Shown here in pieces: positions 40,028-49,000 of a DNA stretch of 52,123 bases. Origin of the DNA: Anaerolineales bacterium. Its GTDB lineage: Bacteria > Chloroflexota > Anaerolineae > Anaerolineales > UBA11579. Location: positions 1-52,123 of the forward strand of contig JAGVCA010000028.1 in NCBI GenBank assembly GCA_020059485.1, written 5' to 3'. The notes beneath the pieces are model-generated. The model searched no databases. It saw only the letters and a program-made list of their open reading frames with translations, and was not told the DNA's origin. Position 1 is the stretch's first letter, and every line of letters begins with the position of its first letter. The position numbers and the translations under genes are program-made.

Positions 40028-42757
40028 ATGTCGCAGAAATTGACAGGCAACGAGATCCGACAGCAGTTCATCGACTTTTTCGTCGAGAAGAAAGGGCATA
40101 CCTTTGTCTCTTCATCCTCCCTGGTACCAGGAGGCGATGCCACCCTGCTGTTCACCAATTCCGGGATGGTGCAATTCAAGGATGTTTTCCTCGGCACAGA
40201 TGACCGGGGCTATATCCGTGCGGTCAATTCCCAGAAATGTATGCGGGTGGCCGGCAAGCACAACGACCTTGAAGATGTCGGGACGGACGATACGCACCAC
40301 ACCTTCTTCGAAATGCTTGGCAACTGGTCGTTCGGCGATTATTACAAAAAAGAAGCCATCGAATGGGCTTGGGAATTGCTGACCGGTGTTTGGGGGCTGC
40401 CGAAGGACCGGTTATACGTCACCTGCTTCCGGGATGAGCTGGGTGAGATCCCGACCGATGAAGAAGCCGCCGATCTGTGGCGGCAGCAGCCCGGGCTTAT
40501 CCCGGACCATATCCTGTATTTCGGCCGCAAGGATAACTTTTGGGAGATGGCCAATACCGGGCCATGCGGGCCAAACTCCGAGATCCATATCGATCTGGGA
40601 CCCGAACACGGTGAGATCACCTTCCTCGAGGATGGCAGACCTGACCTGGATGGTCCCCGCTTCCTGGAACTGTGGAACCTGGTCTTTATGCAGTACAATC
40701 GCATCGGGCCGACCAGCCTGGAACCGCTGCCAGCCACTCATGTGGACACCGGCATGGGGTTCGAGCGCATCGTTGCGGTACTGCAAGGCAAATCTTCCAA
40801 TTACCGCACGGATCTTTTCTGGCCGGTCATCGAGCGCATTCAGGAATTGGCCGGCGAATCCGATCAGCAGCGCGAGGCCAATTTCACTCCTTACCGGGTG
40901 ATCGCTGACCACGCCCGGGCGGCCGCATTCCTGATCGCAGACGGCGTCATCCCCGGCAACCTCAACCGAAATTATGTCACCCGGATGATCATCCGGCGGG
41001 CTGCCCGCTTTGGCACCAAAATAGGTCTGCACGAGCCCTTCCTCGCCAGGATCGCAGAGGTGGTCATCCTGAAGTACGGACAGGCTTACCCCGAACTGGA
41101 AGAGAATGCTGAGATCATCCTTTCCCAGTTAACCCGCGAAGAGGAACGCTTCCAAAAGACCGTGGAAGGCGGCCTGGCCCAGCTGGAAAACATGATGCGG
41201 CAGACTCAGAAAAAAGGCTTGCAAACCCTGGATGGCAAATCCAGTTTTGAACTGTACGCCACCCACGGTCTGCCGCTTGAGATCACCCGCGATATTGCCC
41301 AGGAAAACGGTCTGAAGGTGGATGAGGAAGGTTTCCAGAAGGCTATGGAAGCCCACCGGCTGGCTTCCGGCGGCGGTAAGGCGATGGGCGCACTCGGCGG
41401 TGAAGATGCCGAAGAATTTCAGAATGTGCTCAAACAACTGCAATCCACTGGTAAGGTGGCCGCCGGGGGCGTGACCTACGATCCATATCAATTGATCTCG
41501 GCCAGCGGCGAACTGCTGGCCATCCTGGTGGACGGTGAAACCACCGATCAGGCCTACCCGGGCGATCAAGTGGAGGTAGTGCTCCCACGGACGGGCTTCT
41601 ACGTCGCCTCTGGCGGACAGGTGGCCGATACCGGCCGGATCTTCTCCGAAGAAAAGGGCTGGGAGATCCACATCACGGATACCCGCCGGCCAGCCGCCGG
41701 GATCATCGCCCATCGGGGCACCGTCCGGCGCGGCACGCCGGCGGTTGGCGAGGAGTGCATTGCCCAGGTCGATCTCGCCCGCCGCCAGGACATCATGCGC
41801 AACCATACCGCCACGCATCTGCTGCATGCCGAACTGGACCGGATCCTCGGCAGCCACGCCCGGCAAGCAGGCTCCTTGGTCGCACCGGACCGGCTGCGCT
41901 TTGACTTCACCCACCCTCAGGGCCTGACCAGCGAAGAATTGCGACAGATCGAGGCCGGCGTCAACCAGCACATCCTGGCGAACTACCATCTGCGCATCGA
42001 AAACAAGAGCCTGGATCAAGCCAGGTCCGAAGGCGCCCGCGCCTTGTTTGGCGAGAAGTATGGGGAAATCGTCCGCACGATCCAGATCGGCGGCGAGCAG
42101 CCTTTCTCCTATGAACTGTGCGGCGGTACTCATGTCAACTCGACGGGTGAGATCGGCACATTCCTGATCACCTCTGAGGGCAGCGTAGCCGCCGGGATCC
42201 GCAGGATTGAGGCAGTCACCGGGCGGGAGGCTTACCACAGGGTTCAGCAAACCTTTGCCGAGACGGCCCGGCTTGCCAATCTGCTCAAGACCACCCCGGA
42301 CCACCTGGCCGACCGGACGGCGGCCTTGCTGGGTCAACTCGATCAGGCCGATAAACAGGCCAGCGCCATCCGCCGGGAAGTAGCCACCTCCACCTTCCAG
42401 CAAAAGCTGCAAGAAGCCGAAGTGGTCAATGGGGCCGCGGTTTTGGCTGCGGTGGTCCCCGGAGCCGACCGGGACACCCTCCGCCAGCTGACAGATCAAT
42501 TCCGCCAGCAATTTGAGAGCGGTGTGGTTGTGCTGGGAGCTATCATCGACGGTAAGCCGGCCCTGATCTCGGCTGTCACCAAAGACCTGGTCGCACGCGG
42601 CATCAAAGCCGGCGATCTGATCAAGGAAGCCGCCGCCGTAGTCGGTGGCAGCGGCGGCGGACGGCCCGATATGGCCCAGGCCGGCGGCACCGATCCGGAC
42701 AAGCTGCCAGAAGCCCTGGCGATTGTGAAACCCTGGGTACAGAAACTTTTGGAGTGA
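40028..42757 (+). CDS. alaS: alanyl-tRNA synthetase
   Basis: This is a complete 909-residue AlaS. The class II aminoacylation domain carries FFVEKKGHTFVSSSSLVPGGDATLLFTNSG across motif 1, and MRVAGKHNDLEDVG and HVDTGMGFERI further on. The editing domain has its zinc ligands HTATHLLH and CGGTHV. The C-terminal DHHA1 domain ends in GGRPDMAQAGG. It charges tRNA-Ala and hydrolyses Ser- and Gly-tRNA-Ala. Confidence 0.97.
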   Translation: MSQKLTGNEIRQQFIDFFVEKKGHTFVSSSSLVPGGDATLLFTNSGMVQFKDVFLGTDDRGYIRAVNSQKCMRVAGKHNDLEDVGTDDTHHTFFEMLGNWSFGDYYKKEAIEWAWELLTGVWGLPKDRLYVTCFRDELGEIPTDEEAADLWRQQPGLIPDHILYFGRKDNFWEMANTGPCGPNSEIHIDLGPEHGEITFLEDGRPDLDGPRFLELWNLVFMQYNRIGPTSLEPLPATHVDTGMGFERIVAVLQGKSSNYRTDLFWPVIERIQELAGESDQQREANFTPYRVIADHARAAAFLIADGVIPGNLNRNYVTRMIIRRAARFGTKIGLHEPFLARIAEVVILKYGQAYPELEENAEIILSQLTREEERFQKTVEGGLAQLENMMRQTQKKGLQTLDGKSSFELYATHGLPLEITRDIAQENGLKVDEEGFQKAMEAHRLASGGGKAMGALGGEDAEEFQNVLKQLQSTGKVAAGGVTYDPYQLISASGELLAILVDGETTDQAYPGDQVEVVLPRTGFYVASGGQVADTGRIFSEEKGWEIHITDTRRPAAGIIAHRGTVRRGTPAVGEECIAQVDLARRQDIMRNHTATHLLHAELDRILGSHARQAGSLVAPDRLRFDFTHPQGLTSEELRQIEAGVNQHILANYHLRIENKSLDQARSEGARALFGEKYGEIVRTIQIGGEQPFSYELCGGTHVNSTGEIGTFLITSEGSVAAGIRRIEAVTGREAYHRVQQTFAETARLANLLKTTPDHLADRTAALLGQLDQADKQASAIRREVATSTFQQKLQEAEVVNGAAVLAAVVPGADRDTLRQLTDQFRQQFESGVVVLGAIIDGKPALISAVTKDLVARGIKAGDLIKEAAAVVGGSGGGRPDMAQAGGTDPDKLPEALAIVKPWVQKLLE

Positions 42758-42787
42758 TCCTGGCTGCCGAGTTCAAAGGCAGCGATT

Positions 42788-44305
42788 ATGAAGACGCAGG
42801 TAATCCACCTCGAAGCATACGATGACCGCCATTCCGTCCTCGACCGGCTGAACTGGGGGCAGGCCAACCGGGTGATTTTGATCTGGCCGCTGCGCGGAGA
42901 GCCGCTCGACAGCCAGCTGGACCTCAAACTGATCCACCGGCGCTGCCAGAGATCTGATATCCGGCTGGCGCTGGTTTGCAAACGGCGGGAGGTCATTGAT
43001 CAGGCGCGCGGGCTTGACATCCCGGTCTTTCGGTCGCTGCGGCAAGCCCAGCAGATCGCCTGGGAGTATTCAATCTCCCCAGCGGCTTCTCCCCCTCCCT
43101 CTGCGTCCAGACGCTCTCGTCAGGAACTCGCCGACCTGCGAGCAACTCCCGGCGGACCTGCCTGGCAAGACCAGCCCGCAGTCCGGACCGGCGCCTTTAT
43201 CCTCGGGCTGCTGGCGTTCGTGATCCTGGCAGGTTTCATATTGCCTGGCGCCCGGATCGAATACCTGCCGCCGGCTGAGACCCAGACCCTTGAGATCAAT
43301 TTGACCGCCAGTCCGGATTACCAGGCTTTCAATCTCTCCGGAGCGGTACCGGCTAATTTCCAGGCGATCACGGTCGAAGCCCGTTCAGAAACCGAGTCTA
43401 CCGGGGAAATCGCGGTCCCGGCGCAAGCCGCTACCGGGATCATTCAATTCACGAACCTGACCGACCGCGAGTTCACCATCCCGGCTGGGACCATCCTGCG
43501 GGCTGACAGTGCCGAAAGCCCGATCCGGTTCTCAACCACCACGGATGTGACCTTGCAAGGCGCAGCCGGGGCCGCAGTCCAGGTGCCGATTGAAGCGTTG
43601 AATCCAGGCTCTGCCGGCAACCTGCCAGAAAACAGTCTGACGGCGATAGAAGGTGAGCTTTCTCGCAGTCTGACCGTGACCAACCTCGAACCGACCACCG
43701 GCGGTAATGACCGGATCAGCCCGGCGCCATCGCCAGCCGATTATGAAGCATTACGGGAAGAGATGCTAACTACTCTCTGGCAGACCGCCCTGGATGAAGC
43801 CGGACTGTTGCTATCTCCGCGGGATATCATTCTGAACGAAAGACCGCACACGATCGTAATCGTGGAGGAAGCCTTTTCTCCCGCCCAACCGGAACCTGCC
43901 CCCGTCCTTACCTTACAGTTGGTCGTCGAGTATGAGATCATTTATCTGAAGTGGGAAGATATCGCCGCGATGGGGAATGCCGCCATGGATGCCACTCTTC
44001 CGCCCGATACCACCGCGCAGGTCGAGACATTCGACATTGAGACCGAAACAGCACCCCAATTGCAGGCAGATGGGACGATCCAGTGGCCAGTCACATTCTC
44101 CCGCCAGGTATTTCTCTCGGGAGCGATCCAACCTGCGCTCCAGGAAGTGCGTGGAAAACCGATCAACCAGGCTCAGGAGATCCTGCGCAGCCGTTTGGGT
44201 CTGACCCAGACACCGGAGATCACGCTGTTTCCGGAATGGTGGCCGCTGATCCCATTCACTGAGATCCGGATCGTAATCCAGGATGTAACAGCCAGGCAGC
44301 CATGA
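42788..44305 (+). CDS. membrane-anchored baseplate-J/gp47-domain protein
   Basis: The 505-residue protein has a cytosolic N-terminal domain (WGQANRVILIWPLRG; LALVCKRREVIDQARGLDIPVFRSL), a Pro/Ser-rich hinge and one membrane helix (residues 133-152). A long extracytoplasmic beta-rich part contains the baseplate-J-like segment ATGIIQFTNLTDREFTIPAGTILRA and PIEALNPGSAGNLPENSLTAIEG. In phage this fold builds the baseplate wedge, but no other tail gene is present. The gene overlaps ruvX by 4 bases, so it is a chromosomal envelope protein, perhaps assisting wall synthesis with MltG (inferred). Confidence 0.8.
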   Translation: MKTQVIHLEAYDDRHSVLDRLNWGQANRVILIWPLRGEPLDSQLDLKLIHRRCQRSDIRLALVCKRREVIDQARGLDIPVFRSLRQAQQIAWEYSISPAASPPPSASRRSRQELADLRATPGGPAWQDQPAVRTGAFILGLLAFVILAGFILPGARIEYLPPAETQTLEINLTASPDYQAFNLSGAVPANFQAITVEARSETESTGEIAVPAQAATGIIQFTNLTDREFTIPAGTILRADSAESPIRFSTTTDVTLQGAAGAAVQVPIEALNPGSAGNLPENSLTAIEGELSRSLTVTNLEPTTGGNDRISPAPSPADYEALREEMLTTLWQTALDEAGLLLSPRDIILNERPHTIVIVEEAFSPAQPEPAPVLTLQLVVEYEIIYLKWEDIAAMGNAAMDATLPPDTTAQVETFDIETETAPQLQADGTIQWPVTFSRQVFLSGAIQPALQEVRGKPINQAQEILRSRLGLTQTPEITLFPEWWPLIPFTEIRIVIQDVTARQP

Positions 44306-44721
44306 AGATCCTGTGTGTGGACCCCGGAGAAAAGAATATCGGCCTGGCGGTCAGCGATCCCACCGGCACACTTGCCCGGCCCCTGACCGTCATCCCGCAC
44401 TCCAGCCGGAACGAGGATGCCATCGCCATCCTTGAGATCGCGGCGGAGGAAAAAGCCCAGCGGCTGGTAGTCGGCCAGGCCACCACCGAAGATGGCCTCC
44501 CCAATTTTTCCGGTCGCAAATCCCGCCGTCTGGCTGCTGCTATCCGCACCCGCACCGAAATGCCCGTCGATCTATGGGATGAATCCTTCAGCACCCAGGA
44601 TGCCCAGCACAGCCGCCGGCTGATCGGTCTGGGGAAAAAAGCCCGCCGCGGACACCATGATGCCGTTGCTGCGGCGATCATCCTGCAATCCTATCTCGAC
44701 CATCACATCTCAGGATCCTGA
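44302..44721 (+). CDS. ruvX: RuvX/YqgF Holliday-junction-resolvase-like nuclease
   Basis: The 139-residue RNase H-fold protein has the first acidic motif CVDPGEKNIGLAVSD, LVVGQATTEDGLPN, WDESFSTQDAQ (a variant of the usual DERLTT) and GHHDAVAAAIILQSYL. YqgF is implicated in 5' processing of pre-16S rRNA and in recombination. It overlaps the preceding gene as ATGA and mltG as TGATG. Confidence 0.9.
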   Translation: MKILCVDPGEKNIGLAVSDPTGTLARPLTVIPHSSRNEDAIAILEIAAEEKAQRLVVGQATTEDGLPNFSGRKSRRLAAAIRTRTEMPVDLWDESFSTQDAQHSRRLIGLGKKARRGHHDAVAAAIILQSYLDHHISGS

Positions 44722-45866
44722 TGAAGAAACGCAACGCCACCCGCAGACTTTTTTTCACCCTGCTTGGATTTCTTGCCCTTTTGTTCCTGGTTTTCGGTTT
44801 GGGGTACAGCATCCTGCAGGAACTCCCCGCCCGCGTCGAGCAAGCCTATGGCCCGCCTTCGGAAAACCTGGGAACCCTTCAGCGCTTCAGCCTGGCATTC
44901 AACCTGTTCCTGGCTGAGCCTGTTCTGCTTGCACCGCTTGATCCACAGGCAGAGGAGCGCTCGTTCACGATCGCAATTGACCGATCCACTGGCCAGATCC
45001 TGCAAGACCTGGCCGCAGCCGGATTGATCGCCGACCCCGACAGCCTGCGGGATTACCTGATCTACTCGGGAATCGATACCCGGATCCAGGCGGGCGAATA
45101 TCGGCTCAGCGCGGCTATGAGTCCGGTCGAGATCGCCGATGCCCTGCGGGATGCCACACCCTGGTTTGGCACCCTCGCCATCCTGCCAGGCTGGCGGTTG
45201 GAAGAAATCGCCGCCAGTCTGCCCACCACCGGCCTGGAAGTCACACCGGAGGAATTTCTGCAGGCCGCCAGCCAGCGCTACGATCACCTTTCCCTCGGCG
45301 CCAGCGTCCCGGAAGGCTACTCACTTGAAGGGTTGTTCCTGCCGGGAATCTACCAGTTCGACCGAGGGTTCTCCGCAGGCGTACTTGTTGAACAACTTCT
45401 GAAACAATCTGGGCAGAGCATCCCACCAGACATCACGGCTGGCCTGGCACATAATGGCCTGACGTTGTATCAAGGGTTGATCCTGGCCTCGATCATCCAG
45501 CGTGAAGCTGTGGTGGCGGATGAAATGCCAATGATTGCTTCGGTATTTGTCAATAGATTAGAGATTTCTATGCGACTGGAGACTGATCCAACCGTGCAGT
45601 ATGCCGTGGGGTATAATACCCTTCAAGATACTTGGTGGACCAATCCGCTCAGCCTGACTGACCTGGCAATGGATTCACCGTACAACACCTACCGCGTCAA
45701 CGGGCTGCCGCCCACCCCGATCGCCAGCCCCAGCCTGGCGGCACTTCAGGCGATCGCTTTCCCGGCTGACACCCCTTACTATTTTTTCCGGGCTGCCTGT
45801 GATGGGTCTGGAAGACATAATTTTTCTGTCACTTTTGAAGAGCATTTGGCGAATGCCTGCCAGTAG
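44721..45866 (+). CDS. mltG: endolytic murein transglycosylase MltG
   Basis: The 381-residue protein has an N-terminal membrane helix (LFFTLLGFLALLFLVFGLGY), a LysM-like subdomain (IAIDRSTGQILQDLAAAGLI), and the YceG catalytic domain. Motifs of that domain are LASIIQREAV with the conserved Glu, FVNRLEISMRLETDPTVQYA and YNTYRVNGLPPTPIASPS. It cleaves nascent glycan strands to set their length. The coupling ruvX-mltG is common in bacteria. Confidence 0.94.
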   Translation: MKKRNATRRLFFTLLGFLALLFLVFGLGYSILQELPARVEQAYGPPSENLGTLQRFSLAFNLFLAEPVLLAPLDPQAEERSFTIAIDRSTGQILQDLAAAGLIADPDSLRDYLIYSGIDTRIQAGEYRLSAAMSPVEIADALRDATPWFGTLAILPGWRLEEIAASLPTTGLEVTPEEFLQAASQRYDHLSLGASVPEGYSLEGLFLPGIYQFDRGFSAGVLVEQLLKQSGQSIPPDITAGLAHNGLTLYQGLILASIIQREAVVADEMPMIASVFVNRLEISMRLETDPTVQYAVGYNTLQDTWWTNPLSLTDLAMDSPYNTYRVNGLPPTPIASPSLAALQAIAFPADTPYYFFRAACDGSGRHNFSVTFEEHLANACQ

Positions 45867-45889
45867 GAGATTAAAGAAAGTTACCGATC

Positions 45890-46711
45890 ATGACCACTAT
45901 TCAACGCTACCCACATCTCGAGATCCTGCCTCTCTCCAAAATCTGCCTGCACGAACACCACGATCCGCAGCGTACTCAACCGCTGAAGGAACGCATTGCC
46001 GCGGCTGGTAAACTTTATAATCCCCCGCTGGTGATCCCGTTCTCTCCTAAGGACGATCAATACATGGTATTGGACGGAGCCAACCGGGTCACCTCCCTGG
46101 CCGAACTCGGATATGAGCACATCCTGGTGCAGATCGTTGATCCGAACTCTCCCGGCGTCGGTCTGCAGACGTGGAACCATGTCATCTGGAATATCTCTCA
46201 GGCTGATCTGACCGCCGAAATCCAGAGGATTCCCGGCATTCGCATGTTTGATACCATTTCGCTGGAATTCGGCCCGACCGATCTGGCGTTGATCCAATTT
46301 GCCGATAACGGCATCTACCGCTTGACCGCCGCAACGGCTGAAGAACGCTCCGACCGCATCACCGACCTTGTGAACATGTACGGCAGCCTGGCCCGTTTCG
46401 ACCGCACCATGATCGAGGACATCCGCAACCTGGAAGGCCTGTATAACCAACTGGCCGGCTTGATGATCTATCCGCAGTTCAAGATCGAAGAGATCCTCAC
46501 CTTTTGCCGGGATGACCGTTTCCTCCCGGCCGGCGTGACCCGTTTCATCGTCTCCCCGCGCGCCTTGCGGGTCAATTATCCACTCGAAAACCTGGCTGCG
46601 GACATATCGTTGGAAGAAAAACGCCAGGCCTTGCACGCTTTCATCCAGGACCGCCTGGACCGTAAAGGCGTCCGGATCTATACCGAAACCACCGTTCTAT
46701 ACGACGAGTGA
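45890..46711 (+). CDS. SbnI/SerK-like ParB-fold protein
   Basis: The 273-residue protein begins with a ParB/sulfiredoxin fold (LEILPLSKICLHEHHDPQR, then VLDGANRVTSLAELGYEHI). A C-terminal domain without the ParB HTH follows. It resembles SbnI and the free-serine kinase SerK, ParB-fold enzymes that phosphorylate L-serine with ATP or ADP. The start is 23 bases after mltG. A serine kinase role is inferred from fold; a regulatory role is the alternative. It is the second non-partition ParB-fold gene in the window. Confidence 0.72.
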   Translation: MTTIQRYPHLEILPLSKICLHEHHDPQRTQPLKERIAAAGKLYNPPLVIPFSPKDDQYMVLDGANRVTSLAELGYEHILVQIVDPNSPGVGLQTWNHVIWNISQADLTAEIQRIPGIRMFDTISLEFGPTDLALIQFADNGIYRLTAATAEERSDRITDLVNMYGSLARFDRTMIEDIRNLEGLYNQLAGLMIYPQFKIEEILTFCRDDRFLPAGVTRFIVSPRALRVNYPLENLAADISLEEKRQALHAFIQDRLDRKGVRIYTETTVLYDE

Positions 46712-46773
46712 TGGATAATTCTGCTTTCGGCTGCATTGCCATGCCAGCCGGATTCATCGCGCTGAGGATACGG

Positions 46774-46779
46774 TATAAT
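46774..46779 (+). promoter_or_regulatory. -10 element upstream of the unknown/ABC exporter operon
   Basis: TATAAT lies 28 bases before the ATG at 46808. The -35 position is weak (GATTCA). It would drive the unknown gene and both ABC half-transporters. Confidence 0.45.
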
Positions 46780-46807
46780 TTCTCTCTGCCCTAAAAAGCT
46801 GGTGCTT

Positions 46808-47212
46808 ATGGACATTTTCTTTACCGATCCCAATGATATTCCCCTGCCACCCGAAAAAATGGCGATCCGCTCCCTGACAGCGACACCACACCAGGATGGC
46901 CGGCGGGTGATGGTCGAGATCGAGATCACCCCCTTTCTCAAGCGCCCCAACCTGGAAGTAGAGGTCACCAATCAGGAAGGCTTGCTGGTTTCTACCTTCA
47001 GCATTGTCGAAGCCATCGAAAAGAATATGTCGTTTGTCCTCCATTTGCGCGAGGCCAACCCACTGGGTTCGTACCGGCTTTCCCTGGAGCTGTTCTACGC
47101 CGACCTGGCCCGCTTGGAAGACGAGTCCGCATCGATCAAGGACATTCTGATCGAAGGAAAGCAGATCGTCGCCCATGCCCACACAGAATTCGAGATCAAT
47201 CCAGAAAAATAG
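46808..47212 (+). CDS. unrecognised 134-residue protein, possibly Ig-like
   Basis: I recognise no family. The ATG at 46808 (rather than the GTG at 46802) begins a soluble protein with alternating hydrophobic strands (MVEIEITPFLKRPNLEVEVTN; NMSFVLHLREA; SYRLSLELFYADLA), suggesting a beta-sandwich. There is no signal peptide. It ends three bases before the ABC exporter gene, so it is probably produced with the transporter and may be an accessory subunit (inferred). Confidence 0.65.
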   Translation: MDIFFTDPNDIPLPPEKMAIRSLTATPHQDGRRVMVEIEITPFLKRPNLEVEVTNQEGLLVSTFSIVEAIEKNMSFVLHLREANPLGSYRLSLELFYADLARLEDESASIKDILIEGKQIVAHAHTEFEINPEK

Positions 47213-47215
47213 ATA

Positions 47216-49000
47216 ATGAAACCTTTAGTCAAGATCCTGCAGTTTGTCCGGCCTTACTCGGCCCGATTACTCGGTGCCTTCCTGGCGCTGTTCGTGATCT
47301 CTGTTGCCCAGTTGAGCGTCCCGACCATTATCCGTAATGTCATCGATACCGGTCTGCTTCAGGGCGAACGCAGCTACATGCTGAATGCAGGCTTGCTGAT
47401 CCTGGGGATCGGGATCATCCGGGCTATCGCTTCCACCTTCGGGCGTTTCCAGAGCGAAACCCTCTCAATGCGTTTCGCCTATGACCTGCGCAACCGGCTG
47501 TTCGAACACATCCAACAGCAATCCTTCACTTATCACGACCATGCTCAGACCGGACAGTTGATGAGCCGTTGCACCGAAGACATCCGCTCGATGCAGGCCT
47601 TCATTGGCTCCGGGATGATCGAGCTGCTCCAGGTGGTGATCATGATCCTGGGCGCGCTGATCCTGATGTTGAATGAGAACCCACAACTGACCGGGATCGC
47701 CATGCTGCCGCTCATCCCGCTGCTTTTGCTGGCCGCCGACTTCGGCCGACGGGTATCCAGATTGTTCTATGCTATCGACAGCGCCCTGGGAGACCTGTCC
47801 TCCCGCCTGCAGGAAAATGTGATCGGCGTTCAGGTGGTCCGCGCTTTCGCTCGTGAAGACCACGAGATCGCCCGGTTCGATCAGGACAACCGTCGCCTGT
47901 ATGATGCCCGCATCCATGTCATCACCGAGTGGTCCAGGATCATGCCCACTACCATGATGCTGGTCTCACTCAGCACCATCCTGCTGCTGTGGTACGGCGG
48001 CAACATGGTCCTGGAAGGCACGTTGACCGTCGGCCAGGTGGTCCAGTTCAACAGCTACATGCTGCTGATCGCCCTGCCCGCCCGCCAGCTGACCTGGTAT
48101 ATCAATATGGCTGGCGAGGCAGCCGCTGGTGCACGCCGCACAACCGAAATCCTTGACCACGAGCCTGAGATCGTCTCTCCGCCGGATGCCATCCCCGCCG
48201 ACAACATCCAGGGCAAGGTCACATTCCGTGACGTCACCTTCACCTACTCAAACGAAAAAACGCCAGCCCTGAGCGACATTAATTTCACCGTCCGGCCGAA
48301 CCAGGTGATCGGCCTGATCGGGCACACCGGGTCGGGCAAGACCTCCCTGGTCAACCTGATCCCGCGCTTCTACGAAGCCCAGCAGGGCGAAGTCCTGATC
48401 GATGGGCGCCGGGTTCAGGAGTATGACCTGCAATCCCTTCGCCGGCAGATCGGTTATGTTCTGCAGACCACCTTGCTGTTCTCGACCACCATTGCTGAGA
48501 ATATCGCTTTTGGCAGACCCGGTACCAGCCTGGACGAGGTGATCGCGGCTGCCAAGGCTGCCCGGGCGCACGAGTTCATTTCCAAATTTCCAAAGGGATA
48601 CGAGACTCTGGTCGGCGAGCGCGGCATCACGCTCTCGGGCGGCCAGCGCCAGCGAATGGCCATTGCCCGTGCCTTGCTGATCGACCCGCGCATCCTGATC
48701 CTGGACGATTCGACCTCTTCGGTCGATACCGAGACCGAGCACCTCATCCAGCAGGCCTTGCAGGAACTGATGCGCGGCCGCACCACCTTTATCATCGCCC
48801 AACGGATCTCATCCATCCGCAATGCCGACCGGGCGCTGGTATTTGACCAGGGCCGCATCGTGGAACAGGGCGTCCATGAAGAATTGATCACCCGCGGCGG
48901 CCTATATGCCGAGATCTACACCTTGCAGCACCAGCAGCAGGCTCAGGCTCAGGCCGAAATCGACAGCCTTCATCGCGAAAGCGGGGCAGACCATGACTAA
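47216..49000 (+). CDS. ABC exporter half-transporter with degenerate Walker B
   Basis: The 594-residue type IV exporter has six membrane helices followed by an ATPase domain. Walker A is GHTGSGKTS and the signature LSGGQRQRMAI is intact. The catalytic Glu is Asp498 (LILDDSTSSVD) and the switch His is Gln529 (IIAQRISSI). This is the pattern of the regulatory half of heterodimeric exporters such as TM287/288. The next gene supplies the other half. Its last 8 bases overlap that gene's start. The substrate may be a drug, lipid or peptide. Confidence 0.93.
   Translation: MKPLVKILQFVRPYSARLLGAFLALFVISVAQLSVPTIIRNVIDTGLLQGERSYMLNAGLLILGIGIIRAIASTFGRFQSETLSMRFAYDLRNRLFEHIQQQSFTYHDHAQTGQLMSRCTEDIRSMQAFIGSGMIELLQVVIMILGALILMLNENPQLTGIAMLPLIPLLLLAADFGRRVSRLFYAIDSALGDLSSRLQENVIGVQVVRAFAREDHEIARFDQDNRRLYDARIHVITEWSRIMPTTMMLVSLSTILLLWYGGNMVLEGTLTVGQVVQFNSYMLLIALPARQLTWYINMAGEAAAGARRTTEILDHEPEIVSPPDAIPADNIQGKVTFRDVTFTYSNEKTPALSDINFTVRPNQVIGLIGHTGSGKTSLVNLIPRFYEAQQGEVLIDGRRVQEYDLQSLRRQIGYVLQTTLLFSTTIAENIAFGRPGTSLDEVIAAAKAARAHEFISKFPKGYETLVGERGITLSGGQRQRMAIARALLIDPRILILDDSTSSVDTETEHLIQQALQELMRGRTTFIIAQRISSIRNADRALVFDQGRIVEQGVHEELITRGGLYAEIYTLQHQQQAQAQAEIDSLHRESGADHD

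Noticed and set aside
41129-42511. 460-codon minus-strand frame inside alaS
   Set aside because: It is the antisense shadow of a complete AlaS with all its motifs.
42788-44305. Prophage or contractile-injection system suggested by the baseplate-J domain
   Set aside because: There are no other tail, sheath or capsid genes; the gene is overlapped with ruvX and has a membrane helix, so a housekeeping envelope role fits better.
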